A model generated the notes under the pieces. It saw nothing but the letters and a program-made list of their open reading frames with translations. It made no database searches and was not told the origin of the DNA. 64,000 bases of DNA from Sulfuricurvum kujiense DSM 16994 (GTDB taxonomy: Bacteria > Campylobacterota > Campylobacteria > Campylobacterales > Sulfurimonadaceae), in assembly GCF_000183725.1 (NCBI RefSeq), contig NC_014762.1, positions 1,426,001-1,490,000 on the forward strand, given 5' to 3'. The first letter of the stretch is position 1, and each line of letters begins with the position of its first letter. Made by a program: the position numbers and the translations under genes. Positions 52,124 through 61,853 of this stretch are shown here, one piece after another.

Positions 52124-54319
52124 TTAGATAGCGGCAATAATTGCGTTAAGTGTAGCACTTGGACGCATTGCTTTTTCAGTTTTAGCAAAATCAGGGTGGA
52201 AGTAACCGCCGATATCTTGTGCTTTACCTTCTACTGAAAGAAGTTCTTCCATAATTTTTGCTTCATTTTCACTCAATGCTTTAGCAACCGGAGCAAAACG
52301 TGCTGCCAATTCAGCATCTACCGTTTGATTTGCAAGAGCTTTTGCCCAGAATTGTGCCAAAAAGAAGTGGCTAGCTTTGTTATCCGGCTCACCCGCTTTA
52401 CGAGAAGGCTCTTTATTGTTGTCCAAATAAGCCGCATTTGCTTCATCAAGCGCAGCAGTCAATGCCGACAACTTGTTGCTTTTTTCGGTTTTGTTAATGT
52501 GACGCATCGCTTCTGCCAAAGCAAGGAACTCACCGAGTGAATCCCAGCGAAGGTGACCCTCATTAACAAATTGGTCTACGTGTTTAGGAGCAGATCCGCC
52601 CGCACCTGTTTCAAACAATCCGCCGCCCGCAAGCAATGGAACGATAGAAAGCATTTTAGCAGATGTTCCGAGTTCTAAGATAGGGAACAAGTCTGTCAAA
52701 TAGTCACGCAAAACGTTACCGGTTGCAGAAATCGTATTTTGTCCTGCACGTACACGTTTTAGTGAGAACGCCATCGCTTTTTCAGGAGCCATGATGTGGT
52801 ACTCAACGTTTGATTTGTTGAATTCCGGAAGATACGCGTTCACTTTTTTGATGATGTTTGCATCATGTGCACGGTTTTCATCCAACCAGAAGACTACCGG
52901 AACGTTTTCGATTTCTGAACGCTCAACCGCAAGACGTACCCAGTCTTTAACCGGAATGTCTTTTGTGCGGGACATACGCCAGATATCACCTTTCTCAACG
53001 TTGAAGCTCATCAAAGCACCGCTTGCATCGCTTACCGTTACAACACCGTCTTCGTTCATTTCAAATGTTGTCGGGTGTGAGCCGTACTCTTCCGCTTTTT
53101 GAGCCATCAAACCGACATTCGATACCGATCCCATTGTAGTAACGTCGAATTGACCGTTGATTTTACAATCTTCGATGATTTCCGAGTACATTGTCGCATA
53201 ACAACGATCCGGGATTGTAACGATACATTGGTTTACTTTTCCGTCCGGTCCCCACATTTTTCCGCCGTCACGTACGACAACCGGAAGCGACGCATCAATG
53301 ATGATGTCGTTCGAGAAGTGAAGATTTGTAATCCCTTTATCCGAATCAACCATCGCCATCGGAGCGCGTGATGCGTATACCGCTTGCATTGCAGCATTGA
53401 TTTCAGCTTGTTTTTCTGCTGAAAGTTTTTGCATTTTCTTCTCAAGATCGCCAAGACCAAGATTCGGGTTAACACCGACCGATTTGAAATCGTCCGCAAA
53501 TTTTTCATAAACGTCTTTGAAGAACACTGAAACCGCATGGCCGAACATGATCGGGTCACTTACTTTCATCATCGTGGCTTTAAGGTGAATCGACCAAAGA
53601 ATCCCTTTTTCTTTTGCTTCATCCATAGACTCAGCCAAGAAAGAGCGAAGTGCTTTAGCAGACATAAATGTACCGTCAAGAACTTCTTTGTCTTTTGCGT
53701 CGATCTCTTTAAGAGTTTTTCCGTTCAAAGCGATCGTCACTTTACCGTCACCGTTTTTGATGATTGACTGCTCGTTTGCATAGAAATCACCGCTGTTCAT
53801 GTGGGCAACGCGAGTTTTTGAACCCTCATCCCATCCACGAAGTTTGTGTGGATTTTTCTTAGCAAAGTTTTTAACCGCAACCGCCGCACGGCGATCCGAG
53901 TTACCTTCACGAAGAACCGGGTTAACCGCTGAACCTAAACATGCAGAATAGCGTGCTTGGATCTCTTTTTCTTCATCATTTTTAGGCTCTTCCGGGTAGT
54001 TCGGAAGATCATAGCCTTGTGATTGAAGCTCTTCAATACACGCTTTAAGCTGTGGAATCGAAGCTGAAATGTTCGGTAATTTGATAATAACACCGTCCGG
54101 TTGAGTTGCAACTACGCCTAATTGTGCAAGATTGTCCGGAATACGTTGAGCGTCTGTCATACGTTCTGGAAATGTTGCGATAACACGACCTGCGAGTGAG
54201 ATATCACTTGTTACGACTTCCACGCCTGCTGCTTTTGTGAATGCATTTACGATCGGTAGTAGCGAGTATGTCGCTAATGCCGGTGCTTCATCAATTACTG
54301 ACCAAATGATTTTTGCCAT
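52124..54319 (-). CDS. icd: monomeric NADP-dependent isocitrate dehydrogenase
   Basis: A 731-residue enzyme of the monomeric IDH class (about 740 aa, unrelated in length to the 415-aa dimeric form). MAKIIWSVIDEAPALATYSL is the class N-terminus; NSDRRAAVAVKNFAKKNPHK and PMAMVDSDKGITNLHFSND follow. It decarboxylates isocitrate oxidatively, or carboxylates 2-oxoglutarate in the reductive cycle. An extended -10 element and AGGAG lie upstream; its terminators separate it from mdh. Confidence 0.97.
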   Translation of the reverse strand: MAKIIWSVIDEAPALATYSLLPIVNAFTKAAGVEVVTSDISLAGRVIATFPERMTDAQRIPDNLAQLGVVATQPDGVIIKLPNISASIPQLKACIEELQSQGYDLPNYPEEPKNDEEKEIQARYSACLGSAVNPVLREGNSDRRAAVAVKNFAKKNPHKLRGWDEGSKTRVAHMNSGDFYANEQSIIKNGDGKVTIALNGKTLKEIDAKDKEVLDGTFMSAKALRSFLAESMDEAKEKGILWSIHLKATMMKVSDPIMFGHAVSVFFKDVYEKFADDFKSVGVNPNLGLGDLEKKMQKLSAEKQAEINAAMQAVYASRAPMAMVDSDKGITNLHFSNDIIIDASLPVVVRDGGKMWGPDGKVNQCIVTIPDRCYATMYSEIIEDCKINGQFDVTTMGSVSNVGLMAQKAEEYGSHPTTFEMNEDGVVTVSDASGALMSFNVEKGDIWRMSRTKDIPVKDWVRLAVERSEIENVPVVFWLDENRAHDANIIKKVNAYLPEFNKSNVEYHIMAPEKAMAFSLKRVRAGQNTISATGNVLRDYLTDLFPILELGTSAKMLSIVPLLAGGGLFETGAGGSAPKHVDQFVNEGHLRWDSLGEFLALAEAMRHINKTEKSNKLSALTAALDEANAAYLDNNKEPSRKAGEPDNKASHFFLAQFWAKALANQTVDAELAARFAPVAKALSENEAKIMEELLSVEGKAQDIGGYFHPDFAKTEKAMRPSATLNAIIAAI

Positions 54320-54350
54320 CAGGTTCTCCTGTTATTTTTTTTATGCAAGC

Positions 54351-54359
54351 ATCATAACA
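54351..54359 (-). promoter_or_regulatory. extended -10 element for icd
   Basis: TGTTATGAT on the minus strand lies 31 bases upstream of the icd ATG, leaving a leader of about 25 bases that contains AACAGGAG. It fits the TGnTATnAT pattern seen before other genes here. Confidence 0.5.
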
Positions 54360-54420
54360 CTGTAGTTCGATTTTTTTTCACTTTGTAACATCACAGGAGG
54401 GCAAAAGTTGACAAAGTGTT

Positions 54421-55416
54421 TCATTTTGTAGCATTTACTATGTTTTTATGGTGTGTAGAAAAGTAACTACTGTAGACATGCTCCCCATCCTTACCTCGTA
54501 CGAAATAAAGATAATCGGTATGTGCGGGATGGAGTGCCGCCGCAATGGCTTCTTTGGAAACATTGCATACGGGATATTGAGGCAAACCTTTGTTTTTATA
54601 AGTATTATAGGGGCTTGTATCGGTTCTTATACGACGTGCCGTAACCTTTTGATGTGAGAATTCTCCATAATTTAACGTACCGTCCATTTGGAGTCTCATC
54701 CCTTTTTTGATCCGATTGTCAATAACGGAGCTCACATACGGCATATCGCCAACAGATGAGGCTTCTTTTTGGATAACGGACGCTTTTGTTACGATTTGTA
54801 ACCATTTTTCACTATCGGGTTGTAAAAGATTCTCAGAAGCTATCTTTTTCATTATTCGATCAGATTCGTTCAAGAGATGAACGATCAGTTTCTCTTCACT
54901 GAATTCATTGGGAATGCTGTAAGTTTCAGGGACAAAATTTCCCTCTTTCAAACGGGCATGTTCGTCATACGCTTCACGAAGTTTATTGAGGTCTAATGAA
55001 AGTTCTTTTGCGAGCTGTTGTAAAAAAATCTCCGTAGTCTCTCCCGGAATCAATGTGACGGCTCTGCTCACCGCTTTTGCCGTTGTAAGCCGATAAAGAT
55101 ACCCTATACGTGTCATATTTTCGTCTTTAATGTCAATCCATCCCTGTTGGGGTTTGCCCAATAAACGTAAAATAAATGCATCGATTTTATAGACGTTGAC
55201 CCCTTCGTTTTGGAGGTGTGATATACTTTTAAAGACGGAACCTTTCGGAATATATACGATTTTGGGTGATGTGACGGTGGAGAACAGGTAGGTCATGAAA
55301 GATATAATCATCACCAAAATCATTCCGAAAACCCATAAGAGTATTTTACTTTTTTTAGTTTTTACTTTTTTTCTCGGTTTTTTCACGTTTGTCGCTTTGC
55401 TTGAGGGATTTAGCAT
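54421..55416 (-). CDS. mltG: endolytic murein transglycosylase MltG (YceG)
   Basis: A 331-residue inner-membrane lytic transglycosylase that ends glycan-strand synthesis. A cationic N-terminus (KKPRKKVKTKKSK) and one TM helix (about 28-48) precede the YceG domain. The catalytic glutamate is in ASVIQKEASSVGD, and RIKKGMRLQMDGTLNYGE and GLPQYPVCNVSKEAIAAALHP follow. With the start at 55416, the first 122 bases overlap the divergent YhdP-like gene; a later start (e.g. residue 33) would shrink the overlap but lose the basic tail. Confidence 0.92.
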   Translation of the reverse strand: MLNPSSKATNVKKPRKKVKTKKSKILLWVFGMILVMIISFMTYLFSTVTSPKIVYIPKGSVFKSISHLQNEGVNVYKIDAFILRLLGKPQQGWIDIKDENMTRIGYLYRLTTAKAVSRAVTLIPGETTEIFLQQLAKELSLDLNKLREAYDEHARLKEGNFVPETYSIPNEFSEEKLIVHLLNESDRIMKKIASENLLQPDSEKWLQIVTKASVIQKEASSVGDMPYVSSVIDNRIKKGMRLQMDGTLNYGEFSHQKVTARRIRTDTSPYNTYKNKGLPQYPVCNVSKEAIAAALHPAHTDYLYFVRGKDGEHVYSSYFSTHHKNIVNATK

Positions 55417-58400
55417 TGATCACCTGAAATTAGGTAAGGTCAAAGTTGAGAAATTATACCTAAAATGGGACAACTCCCTTCAGATAAAAGCATCAAAAAT
55501 AGATTTAAGCGGCTTAAAAAACAGTGATGAGCCTTTTACGCTAAAACCCCTCTCTAAACTTCCCCGATACATACGCTGGACTGAAAAGTGGGTAGAATCC
55601 ATTCAAATTGATATTATTAAGTATGACGACAACGTGGCTTCATTGTTTTATCGTAAAGGTGAAGTAGGTACACTATCCGTAGGAGATGAATCGAACCGTA
55701 CACAAGGGACATTTGAGCTTAATGAGAGGGACTTTGCCGTCACTTTGCCCTCCTATGCATTGAAAAACGGTATTTTTTCAACCAAACTGCATATTAATCT
55801 TCTTAATCAGCATCTTAACGCCGCCATCATGGCGAATTTTCCACAAACACCTCGCTTAACACTCAATATTTCCGGAGATTCCGATTTGCTGAGTTTCTCC
55901 CTCTTCGCCGATAACTCGTTGACAACACTCAAGCCGTTAATCGATTTTTTCAATCTCGATCCCGAAATTACCCCATGGATTGTCGACTACGCAAAAGCCT
56001 CATCTCTACATCTAAAGCGATTACACGGGACATGCCATTATGATACCCCCGAAGAGCTTATAGAAACACTTACGGCGGATGCTACCGTCATTGATGCGTC
56101 ATATACCTTTGCTCAAGGGTTTGAGCCTATTCGCTCCCCTCAAATCGATTTGAATTTTCGCAAAGGAAAACTTTATATCTTCCCTAAAAATGGGACGTTT
56201 TATACGCTTCCTACCGAACAGAGCCATGTAATCATCGATTTTATGACACCGCATACTATGCTGGATGCCTATATCCGGACACAGCATGCCAAACTCAATG
56301 ATCCGATTTTATCTCTTTTGACATTTTACGATATCCATTTGCCGATCAAACAACAAAAAGGGGAATGTGCGGTAGATTTAAATCTCTCCATTAATCTCCA
56401 TTCGCTGGATACGACCGGCAAAGGGGAATTCATCCCTACCGCTTCTGAAATCCTACTCGATAAAATCTTGCTCAACACCGAAAACGGGATCGTAAAAGTC
56501 AATCGAAATCATGTAACGTTTGAAAATTTTATCGCCCATTACGGCAATGACGTTGCCCATGCGAACGTCACCGGTGAGTACGATACCAAAAAAGAGAGAG
56601 GGGTCGTTTCCATTAATGCCTACGCAGTCTCACCCGTAAAAGGGAGCCTAAGCCTTTTTGATTCTAAAGAGCCGCTTCGTGTCGCCTATGTCATCGCCCC
56701 GGACGGCGATACTCTCAATGTAGAAAAATCTCACTGGAACCTTTTAGGAGAAAAATTAACGATTGAAGGGTTCCGTGCTCCGTTTGATTATCATCGTGCC
56801 TATACGGCAATCAATTCAGTCCCTTTTATCCTCTCCGATTCCGTTAAAGGAAAAATCAATGCCGCATTTGACGGTACAAAAAAACTATCCGACATTAAAG
56901 TCCGTCTGAATGAATTTAAACTTGGCGAAGTCAAGCTCAACCAATCCCAATTTGATGTAGATTTGCACTACAGTGACGAAATGCTGAAACTACGGATCAG
57001 CAGCGCTTCCGCATGGTCGATTCATCAGCTCCCTCTTCTCGTATCCCCCTTTAGTGCAATCCTTAAAAATGATCTTATAACATTTGATCAGATTGAAACT
57101 GTACTGGGTGATTTATTCAAAGGGAACTTTACGGGAACCTATCGCATGAATACCCATAAGGGGACAATCCGCCTGAGTAACATGATTCCTATTTCTCCTA
57201 AATTGACCCCGATCATAGAATCTAAAGAGTCGATCAATTTAATCGTTGACGCTACAAGCGATCCGATCCAAATCGATGCCCCCGAGCTAAAAGCCCATTT
57301 TTCGACCATATCAACCGGATGGAAAATTTTATTGAACGACATTTCTCTGATTTCCAAAAAATCCCCTATTTTACGACGCTACAATATCAATAACGGCTAT
57401 TTGAATCTCTACTATACGGGAGAGAGTTCCCGCTTCCTTTTTAACGGAGAAATTGACTACCTCTATCCGCTCATGGTCGTCAACAATCTTCCGATAGAAC
57501 ATTACAAGTTTAGCGGCTCACATCAAAACGATGTCACACAAATCAGGGTTAACGACCGTTTAACGATTACCCATTCTCCCGAAAATATCTATATACGAGC
57601 TAACAATACCGGCCTGAACATGCCGGTTTTATTCAAATTTCTCTCTGCACACACCGAAGAGAGTGATGTATCATCATCTGACGATGCGTCAAAGCCCATC
57701 AATATTCATGCGACCAATTCCTATTTGTATCTCATGAAAGACAGAAAGATCGTGACCGATACGCTAGACGCGACACTCAACAACGATAATTTCGATGCAT
57801 CGCTCCAGCATATGAACGGTTCGGCAACCCTCAAAATACGAAATAATCTTTTCTCAATCAACGGGAAAGGATTTAACGATAAGTTTATGGAACATCTTTT
57901 TGCCCTCAGCGATTTCAGCGGCGGAACCTTTGCTTTCGAAGCAAAAGGGAAAACCGATTCTTTTGACGGATTGATGAGAGTTGAAAATACCATTCTTAAA
58001 GATTATAAAGTCCTCAACAACGTACTGGCATTTGTAAATACCGTCCCATCCTTGGCAACATTTTCCCTTCCGACCTATAATTCCAAAGGGTTGCCGGTTA
58101 ATGAAGGATATGCCCATTTCGCTTATCAAAAAGGGATCGTTTCCGTCGACAATTTCACCCTTAACTCGCCTGAAATCAAAATCACCGGTAACGCTCAGGC
58201 CAATTTTAATGCCAATCAGCTTGATGGGGTACTGACACTGAAAACCGATTTGGGATCGAAACTCGGCAAAGTGCCGATGGTAGGGTATATTCTTCTGGGG
58301 GAAGACGGCTCGCTCTCTACTACGCTGACGCTCAGCGGAAAACTCGATGATCCTAAAATCAGTACCGCTATCGCCAAAGAGATCGTCACCGCACCTTTTA

Positions 58401-58465
58401 ATATCCTGCGAAGAACGTTGGTTTATCCGTTTTTATGGATGCTGGACGATAAAAATAAAAAATAA
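55295..58465 (+). CDS. YhdP/AsmA-like envelope protein
   Basis: A 1056-residue protein with one N-terminal TM helix (about 16-38) and a very long beta-rich periplasmic region of the AsmA-like superfamily (DUF3971/YhdP type). The C-terminal AsmA-like segment (NANQLDGVLTLKTDLGSKLG, then LSGKLDDPKISTAIAKEI) is typical. YhdP-like proteins form grooves that move phospholipids to the outer membrane; this role is inferred. It starts inside mltG on the other strand and ends one base from the convergent kinase gene. Confidence 0.88.
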   Translation: MKDIIITKIIPKTHKSILLFLVFTFFLGFFTFVALLEGFSIDHLKLGKVKVEKLYLKWDNSLQIKASKIDLSGLKNSDEPFTLKPLSKLPRYIRWTEKWVESIQIDIIKYDDNVASLFYRKGEVGTLSVGDESNRTQGTFELNERDFAVTLPSYALKNGIFSTKLHINLLNQHLNAAIMANFPQTPRLTLNISGDSDLLSFSLFADNSLTTLKPLIDFFNLDPEITPWIVDYAKASSLHLKRLHGTCHYDTPEELIETLTADATVIDASYTFAQGFEPIRSPQIDLNFRKGKLYIFPKNGTFYTLPTEQSHVIIDFMTPHTMLDAYIRTQHAKLNDPILSLLTFYDIHLPIKQQKGECAVDLNLSINLHSLDTTGKGEFIPTASEILLDKILLNTENGIVKVNRNHVTFENFIAHYGNDVAHANVTGEYDTKKERGVVSINAYAVSPVKGSLSLFDSKEPLRVAYVIAPDGDTLNVEKSHWNLLGEKLTIEGFRAPFDYHRAYTAINSVPFILSDSVKGKINAAFDGTKKLSDIKVRLNEFKLGEVKLNQSQFDVDLHYSDEMLKLRISSASAWSIHQLPLLVSPFSAILKNDLITFDQIETVLGDLFKGNFTGTYRMNTHKGTIRLSNMIPISPKLTPIIESKESINLIVDATSDPIQIDAPELKAHFSTISTGWKILLNDISLISKKSPILRRYNINNGYLNLYYTGESSRFLFNGEIDYLYPLMVVNNLPIEHYKFSGSHQNDVTQIRVNDRLTITHSPENIYIRANNTGLNMPVLFKFLSAHTEESDVSSSDDASKPINIHATNSYLYLMKDRKIVTDTLDATLNNDNFDASLQHMNGSATLKIRNNLFSINGKGFNDKFMEHLFALSDFSGGTFAFEAKGKTDSFDGLMRVENTILKDYKVLNNVLAFVNTVPSLATFSLPTYNSKGLPVNEGYAHFAYQKGIVSVDNFTLNSPEIKITGNAQANFNANQLDGVLTLKTDLGSKLGKVPMVGYILLGEDGSLSTTLTLSGKLDDPKISTAIAKEIVTAPFNILRRTLVYPFLWMLDDKNKK

Positions 58466-58466
58466 T

Positions 58467-59669
58467 TTATTGAACAGTTATAGAAAAACAGTGCTCTTCA
58501 TTTTCATATCGATAGGAGAGCAAAAAGCCGTGTTTGGCAACAATTTTACTGACAATATTTAGTCCGAGTCCGAAGCCATCGGTCGTGCGCGAACTTTCCT
58601 GACGGGTAAAGGGTGTCAGAAAATAACTGAACTCTTTTTCCAAAGGATCTCCGTGATTATAAATATTAATGCTCTTTGACGCGGCTTCCAGCCGTATCGG
58701 CAGCCGATCCGCGTATTTCAGCGCATTATCGAGCAGATTTTTTAACGCAAGCGATAAATACTGCAAATCGCCCGTTATCGAAAAATTCTCTTCGATACGG
58801 ACCTCGATATTCGATTCATCGATCAGATAGAGTTTTGAAAGGGCCTCCATAACGAGTGTTTCGGCACTGAAGCTCTCCGATTGGATCGAATCGGTTGCCT
58901 GAAGTTTTTCGATCTCTAAAAGCTCCTGAGTCAGTTGCTCAAGCTCTTTAAACGAATGTTTCAGCGAATCGCGTATGTTCGATTCCTCCAACTGTTCCAG
59001 CGCAAACATTCCGCGCGCTATCGGGGTTCTAAGCTCGTGCCCCACATCCCGTAAAAGTTCCTGACGCGACCGTATCAGATTCTCTATCGTTTGCGCCATC
59101 TCGTTGTAGCTGCGTGCGACTTCGCCTATCTCGTCACGCGAATGTATCGGACTGCGGCTGCGGTACTCTCCCTGCGCAAATCGGCGCATGCTCGCCGTTA
59201 TCGAATGGAGTGGTGAGAGCATTCGAAGGATGATAAAAAATATAATGGCCAAAACAACGATATCGGCGATAACAAGGACATTGAGTATCCACCCCTCTTT
59301 CTGAGCCCTCTGAAGTGTTATATCGCGCAAATAGATATCATCGTCGAAGTAGCGGATATGGAGAATATAATCCCCCTCATCCGCCTTTAGGATTTCCAAT
59401 AATCCAAAGGTGTGCGATTGGCGCAACATAACCAGTTTCGAATCCACAGGAGATATCTTGACCAAATTCAGGCTCCGAAATCTGTCGTTAAGCTCATCGG
59501 CGGTTGACGTTGCCATCCAACTAAATATTTTTCGTCCGTCAAGGAGATATTTTTGTAGAACGACCGATTCGTATTTTTGGGTATTGATCGTATCGATTTT
59601 GTACCCTATCCCGACCATCAGAGCCAGACTGATCAAAAATAATACGGTGATTTTTGTAAAAATAGACAT
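58467..59669 (-). CDS. sensor histidine kinase (OmpR-partner type)
   Basis: A 400-residue two-TM kinase: TM1 about 5-22, a small periplasmic domain (about 25-125), TM2 about 128-150, HAMP (about 152-205), HisKA with phospho-histidine in DVGHELRTPIARG, and HATPase (NLLDNALKYAD N-box, DGFGLGLNIV G2). The G1 box is degenerate (NHGDPL). The architecture equals CpxA/ArsS-type sensors of Campylobacterota. It follows the response regulator by 3 bases, last in the haem-protein operon. Confidence 0.93.
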   Translation of the reverse strand: MSIFTKITVLFLISLALMVGIGYKIDTINTQKYESVVLQKYLLDGRKIFSWMATSTADELNDRFRSLNLVKISPVDSKLVMLRQSHTFGLLEILKADEGDYILHIRYFDDDIYLRDITLQRAQKEGWILNVLVIADIVVLAIIFFIILRMLSPLHSITASMRRFAQGEYRSRSPIHSRDEIGEVARSYNEMAQTIENLIRSRQELLRDVGHELRTPIARGMFALEQLEESNIRDSLKHSFKELEQLTQELLEIEKLQATDSIQSESFSAETLVMEALSKLYLIDESNIEVRIEENFSITGDLQYLSLALKNLLDNALKYADRLPIRLEAASKSINIYNHGDPLEKEFSYFLTPFTRQESSRTTDGFGLGLNIVSKIVAKHGFLLSYRYENEEHCFSITVQ

Positions 59670-59672
59670 ACG

Positions 59673-60344
59673 TTACCCCGTAAATTTATAGCCGATACCC
59701 CATACCGATTTGATATAGCGGGGCTCTTTGGCATCGTCACCGATTTTGAGGCGAATATTGCTGATGTGCATATCGACGGTGCGATGCTTCATCTCATCTT
59801 CAAGCCCTAAAGAACCGATGATCTGATCGCGTGAGAGGTTTTTACCGCGATTTTTAATCAGAAGTATAAATATATCGAACTCGATCCGCGTCAAGTCGAT
59901 CGGATACCCCTCCATCATCACTGTCTTATTGGTTTCGTCAATCGTAAAATCGGATACGACGAGCTCATTTTTACGCCCGTAGCGGCGCAATACCGCCTCG
60001 ATGCGAAGGACAAGCTCGCGAGGCTCATAGGGCTTGTCAAGATAATCATCGGCTCCTAAATCGTAGCCGTATATTTTGTTTCCGATATCGGTGCGGGCGG
60101 ATGAGATAATGATGGGAATATCCAACTGAGATTTAATCATCTTTGCCACATCGAATCCGTCCATCCCCGGCAGCATCAGATCCAATACGACGATGTCAAA
60201 CGGTTCTTTCTCCACCAGCAGCCGATCAAGCGCTTTTTTCGGATCGGCATATCCGGCTGTTTCAAATCCGTACGATTTCAAAAAAGAGATAATCAATTCC
60301 TGAAGCGAAAGATCGTCTTCGATCAACAATACCTTTCTACTCAA
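59673..60344 (-). CDS. OmpR-family response regulator
   Basis: A 223-residue DNA-binding regulator. The receiver has acidic EDD near residue 9-11, phospho-aspartate in DIVVLDLMLPG and lysine in YLDKPYEPREL; the winged helix spans about 125-220 (LTRIEFDIFILLIKNRG, RTVDMHISNIRLKIG). It is partnered by the adjacent kinase. It starts 8 bases inside the Spy-like gene, so its level is tied to that gene. Confidence 0.95.
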   Translation of the reverse strand: MSRKVLLIEDDLSLQELIISFLKSYGFETAGYADPKKALDRLLVEKEPFDIVVLDLMLPGMDGFDVAKMIKSQLDIPIIISSARTDIGNKIYGYDLGADDYLDKPYEPRELVLRIEAVLRRYGRKNELVVSDFTIDETNKTVMMEGYPIDLTRIEFDIFILLIKNRGKNLSRDQIIGSLGLEDEMKHRTVDMHISNIRLKIGDDAKEPRYIKSVWGIGYKFTG

Positions 60345-60717
60345 TGTCCCACTCCTTTATATGGGCGATAAAGCGCCGTTTTTGCTCAGAAGTCAAAATA
60401 GTATGAAGCCGCTCGAATAACCGGGTACGAATCTCTACGGAAGCTTTCTCCCTCTCCAGGTTTTTAGCCCGGAACATCTCCGCATCGAACGTCGGATTCA
60501 AAAACAAGGCATTAAGTTCTTCTTGGGTTTTCTCGCTTTGATGATGATAGCGGCGATAAGAATGCTGATACTCTTTCATAGCCTCTTCAACGGCTCGATG
60601 CTGCTGCTTGTTCAATCCCAAATCATGAAGATCCATCGGAAGACGATGATCGTCGGCATATAAGGGATTCATTCCGATCAGAAACATTAGCGTCAATACA
60701 AAGACAATCCGTTTCAT
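60337..60717 (-). CDS. Spy/CpxP-like periplasmic protein
   Basis: A 126-residue exported protein with a signal peptide (MKRIVFVLTLMFLIGMNPLYA) and a helical mature part. The LTxxQ-type motif LTSEQKRRF near the C-terminus and LGLNKQQHRAVEEAMKEYQ near the N-terminus are typical of the CpxP/Spy family. In enterics such proteins chaperone misfolded envelope proteins and damp the Cpx kinase. Here the gene overlaps the regulator gene by 8 bases, consistent with feedback on the adjacent kinase. Confidence 0.85.
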   Translation of the reverse strand: MKRIVFVLTLMFLIGMNPLYADDHRLPMDLHDLGLNKQQHRAVEEAMKEYQHSYRRYHHQSEKTQEELNALFLNPTFDAEMFRAKNLEREKASVEIRTRLFERLHTILTSEQKRRFIAHIKEWDIE

Positions 60718-60730
60718 CTTATCCTCTTTT

Positions 60731-61834
60731 TCATATCGCTTTTATGGCGTTATCTTCGATGGTCCCCTGCTCTATGTCACTGTGACACACTTTACAGTTT
60801 GCGCGGCTTTTGACCTTCTCGCTTGCAAAGACGTCAGCCGCGATATTTTTATGTCTCTTTTTCCAAAACGGCGTTTGGGTAATTGCTATCATATCGCGTT
60901 TTTGAAGCGATTGCACCATTTTTACCGACATCTCCTGCGTCGAGGTTTCTGCCGAGTGGGCTAAAAGATACGCTAATATCGTTTGGTGATCGGCGGGGTC
61001 AAGCGAAGCATCATCGCCGAAATGGTTTGACAAATCCCCCATCAACGCCGACCATGATTCTTTCGGAAGAAGGGTCGGCGGATAGAGGGTATGGCACGAT
61101 GCGCATTCGTTGACGAAGACCGGATTTTCCTGCTCATAAGCTACTTTTTGGTTGTGTCCCGCAATCAACGGATTATTAGGAACACTCAGAGTGTAAATGA
61201 GCAATCCGATAGCTCCGCCGATGCCGATGAGAGCGACCGTTTTCTGCGGTACAGTGAGAACAGCACTCTCCCCCTCACTGTTTTTGTGCCCGTCGATCAT
61301 AGAGGGGAGTGTCCGTTCCTCTTTATGCAACATTCTATCGACGATGACACCGCCTACGTGAGCCGCGATTAAAATCCACAAAAGATTGACGAAAAATTCG
61401 TGTACCTCTTCAAACACCTTCATCTCTTGGAAATATCCGCTGTGCAAAAATGCCAAAATACCGCGGTTTTCCTGTATTCCGTATGCGAATATTCCGCTGA
61501 TCACGGCCAATACGACCGTCAGAAGCATAGCGATCATCACATAGCTTGCCGCGGGATTGTGACCGACATAGTGCCGTGATGGGTTCAGGAGAGTCATCAG
61601 ATACTCTTTGAGGGCATCAAATCGAAGTGTAAAATCGCCGAAACGGGAGTATTTTGGACCGATTATCCCCCACACGATCCGAAACACGACCAATACACCC
61701 GCCGCCATTCCCGCCGCTACGTGCAGTGAAAGCCAGCGATCTTCCAAGGAAGCAATCCAGCTGATAAGGATCAGGGAAACAAACAGCCAGTGAAACAGCC
61801 GTGTAGGCAGTGTCCAAACATATACCCGTTTCAT
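60731..61834 (-). CDS. cytochrome b561 fused to dihaem cytochrome c
   Basis: A 367-residue membrane electron-transfer protein. The N-terminal part (about 1-175) is a cytochrome b561-type four-helix domain with haem-ligand histidines in RLFHWLFVS, LSLHVAAG and IAAHVGGV. A linker with a further TM (about 200-220) leads to a periplasmic dihaem c domain with CASCH and CKVCH motifs, similar to the separate DHC gene next door. It likely moves electrons from quinol to DHC and SHP. The fusion means two DHC copies in one operon. Confidence 0.92.
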   Translation of the reverse strand: MKRVYVWTLPTRLFHWLFVSLILISWIASLEDRWLSLHVAAGMAAGVLVVFRIVWGIIGPKYSRFGDFTLRFDALKEYLMTLLNPSRHYVGHNPAASYVMIAMLLTVVLAVISGIFAYGIQENRGILAFLHSGYFQEMKVFEEVHEFFVNLLWILIAAHVGGVIVDRMLHKEERTLPSMIDGHKNSEGESAVLTVPQKTVALIGIGGAIGLLIYTLSVPNNPLIAGHNQKVAYEQENPVFVNECASCHTLYPPTLLPKESWSALMGDLSNHFGDDASLDPADHQTILAYLLAHSAETSTQEMSVKMVQSLQKRDMIAITQTPFWKKRHKNIAADVFASEKVKSRANCKVCHSDIEQGTIEDNAIKAI

Positions 61835-61853
61835 AGTTGACTCCTAGAGTGGT

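Noticed and set aside
54360-54420. Terminator formed by CACTTTGT/ACAAAGTG after mltG
   Set aside because: The arms are 24 bases apart and are followed by A's rather than T's on the transcribed strand.
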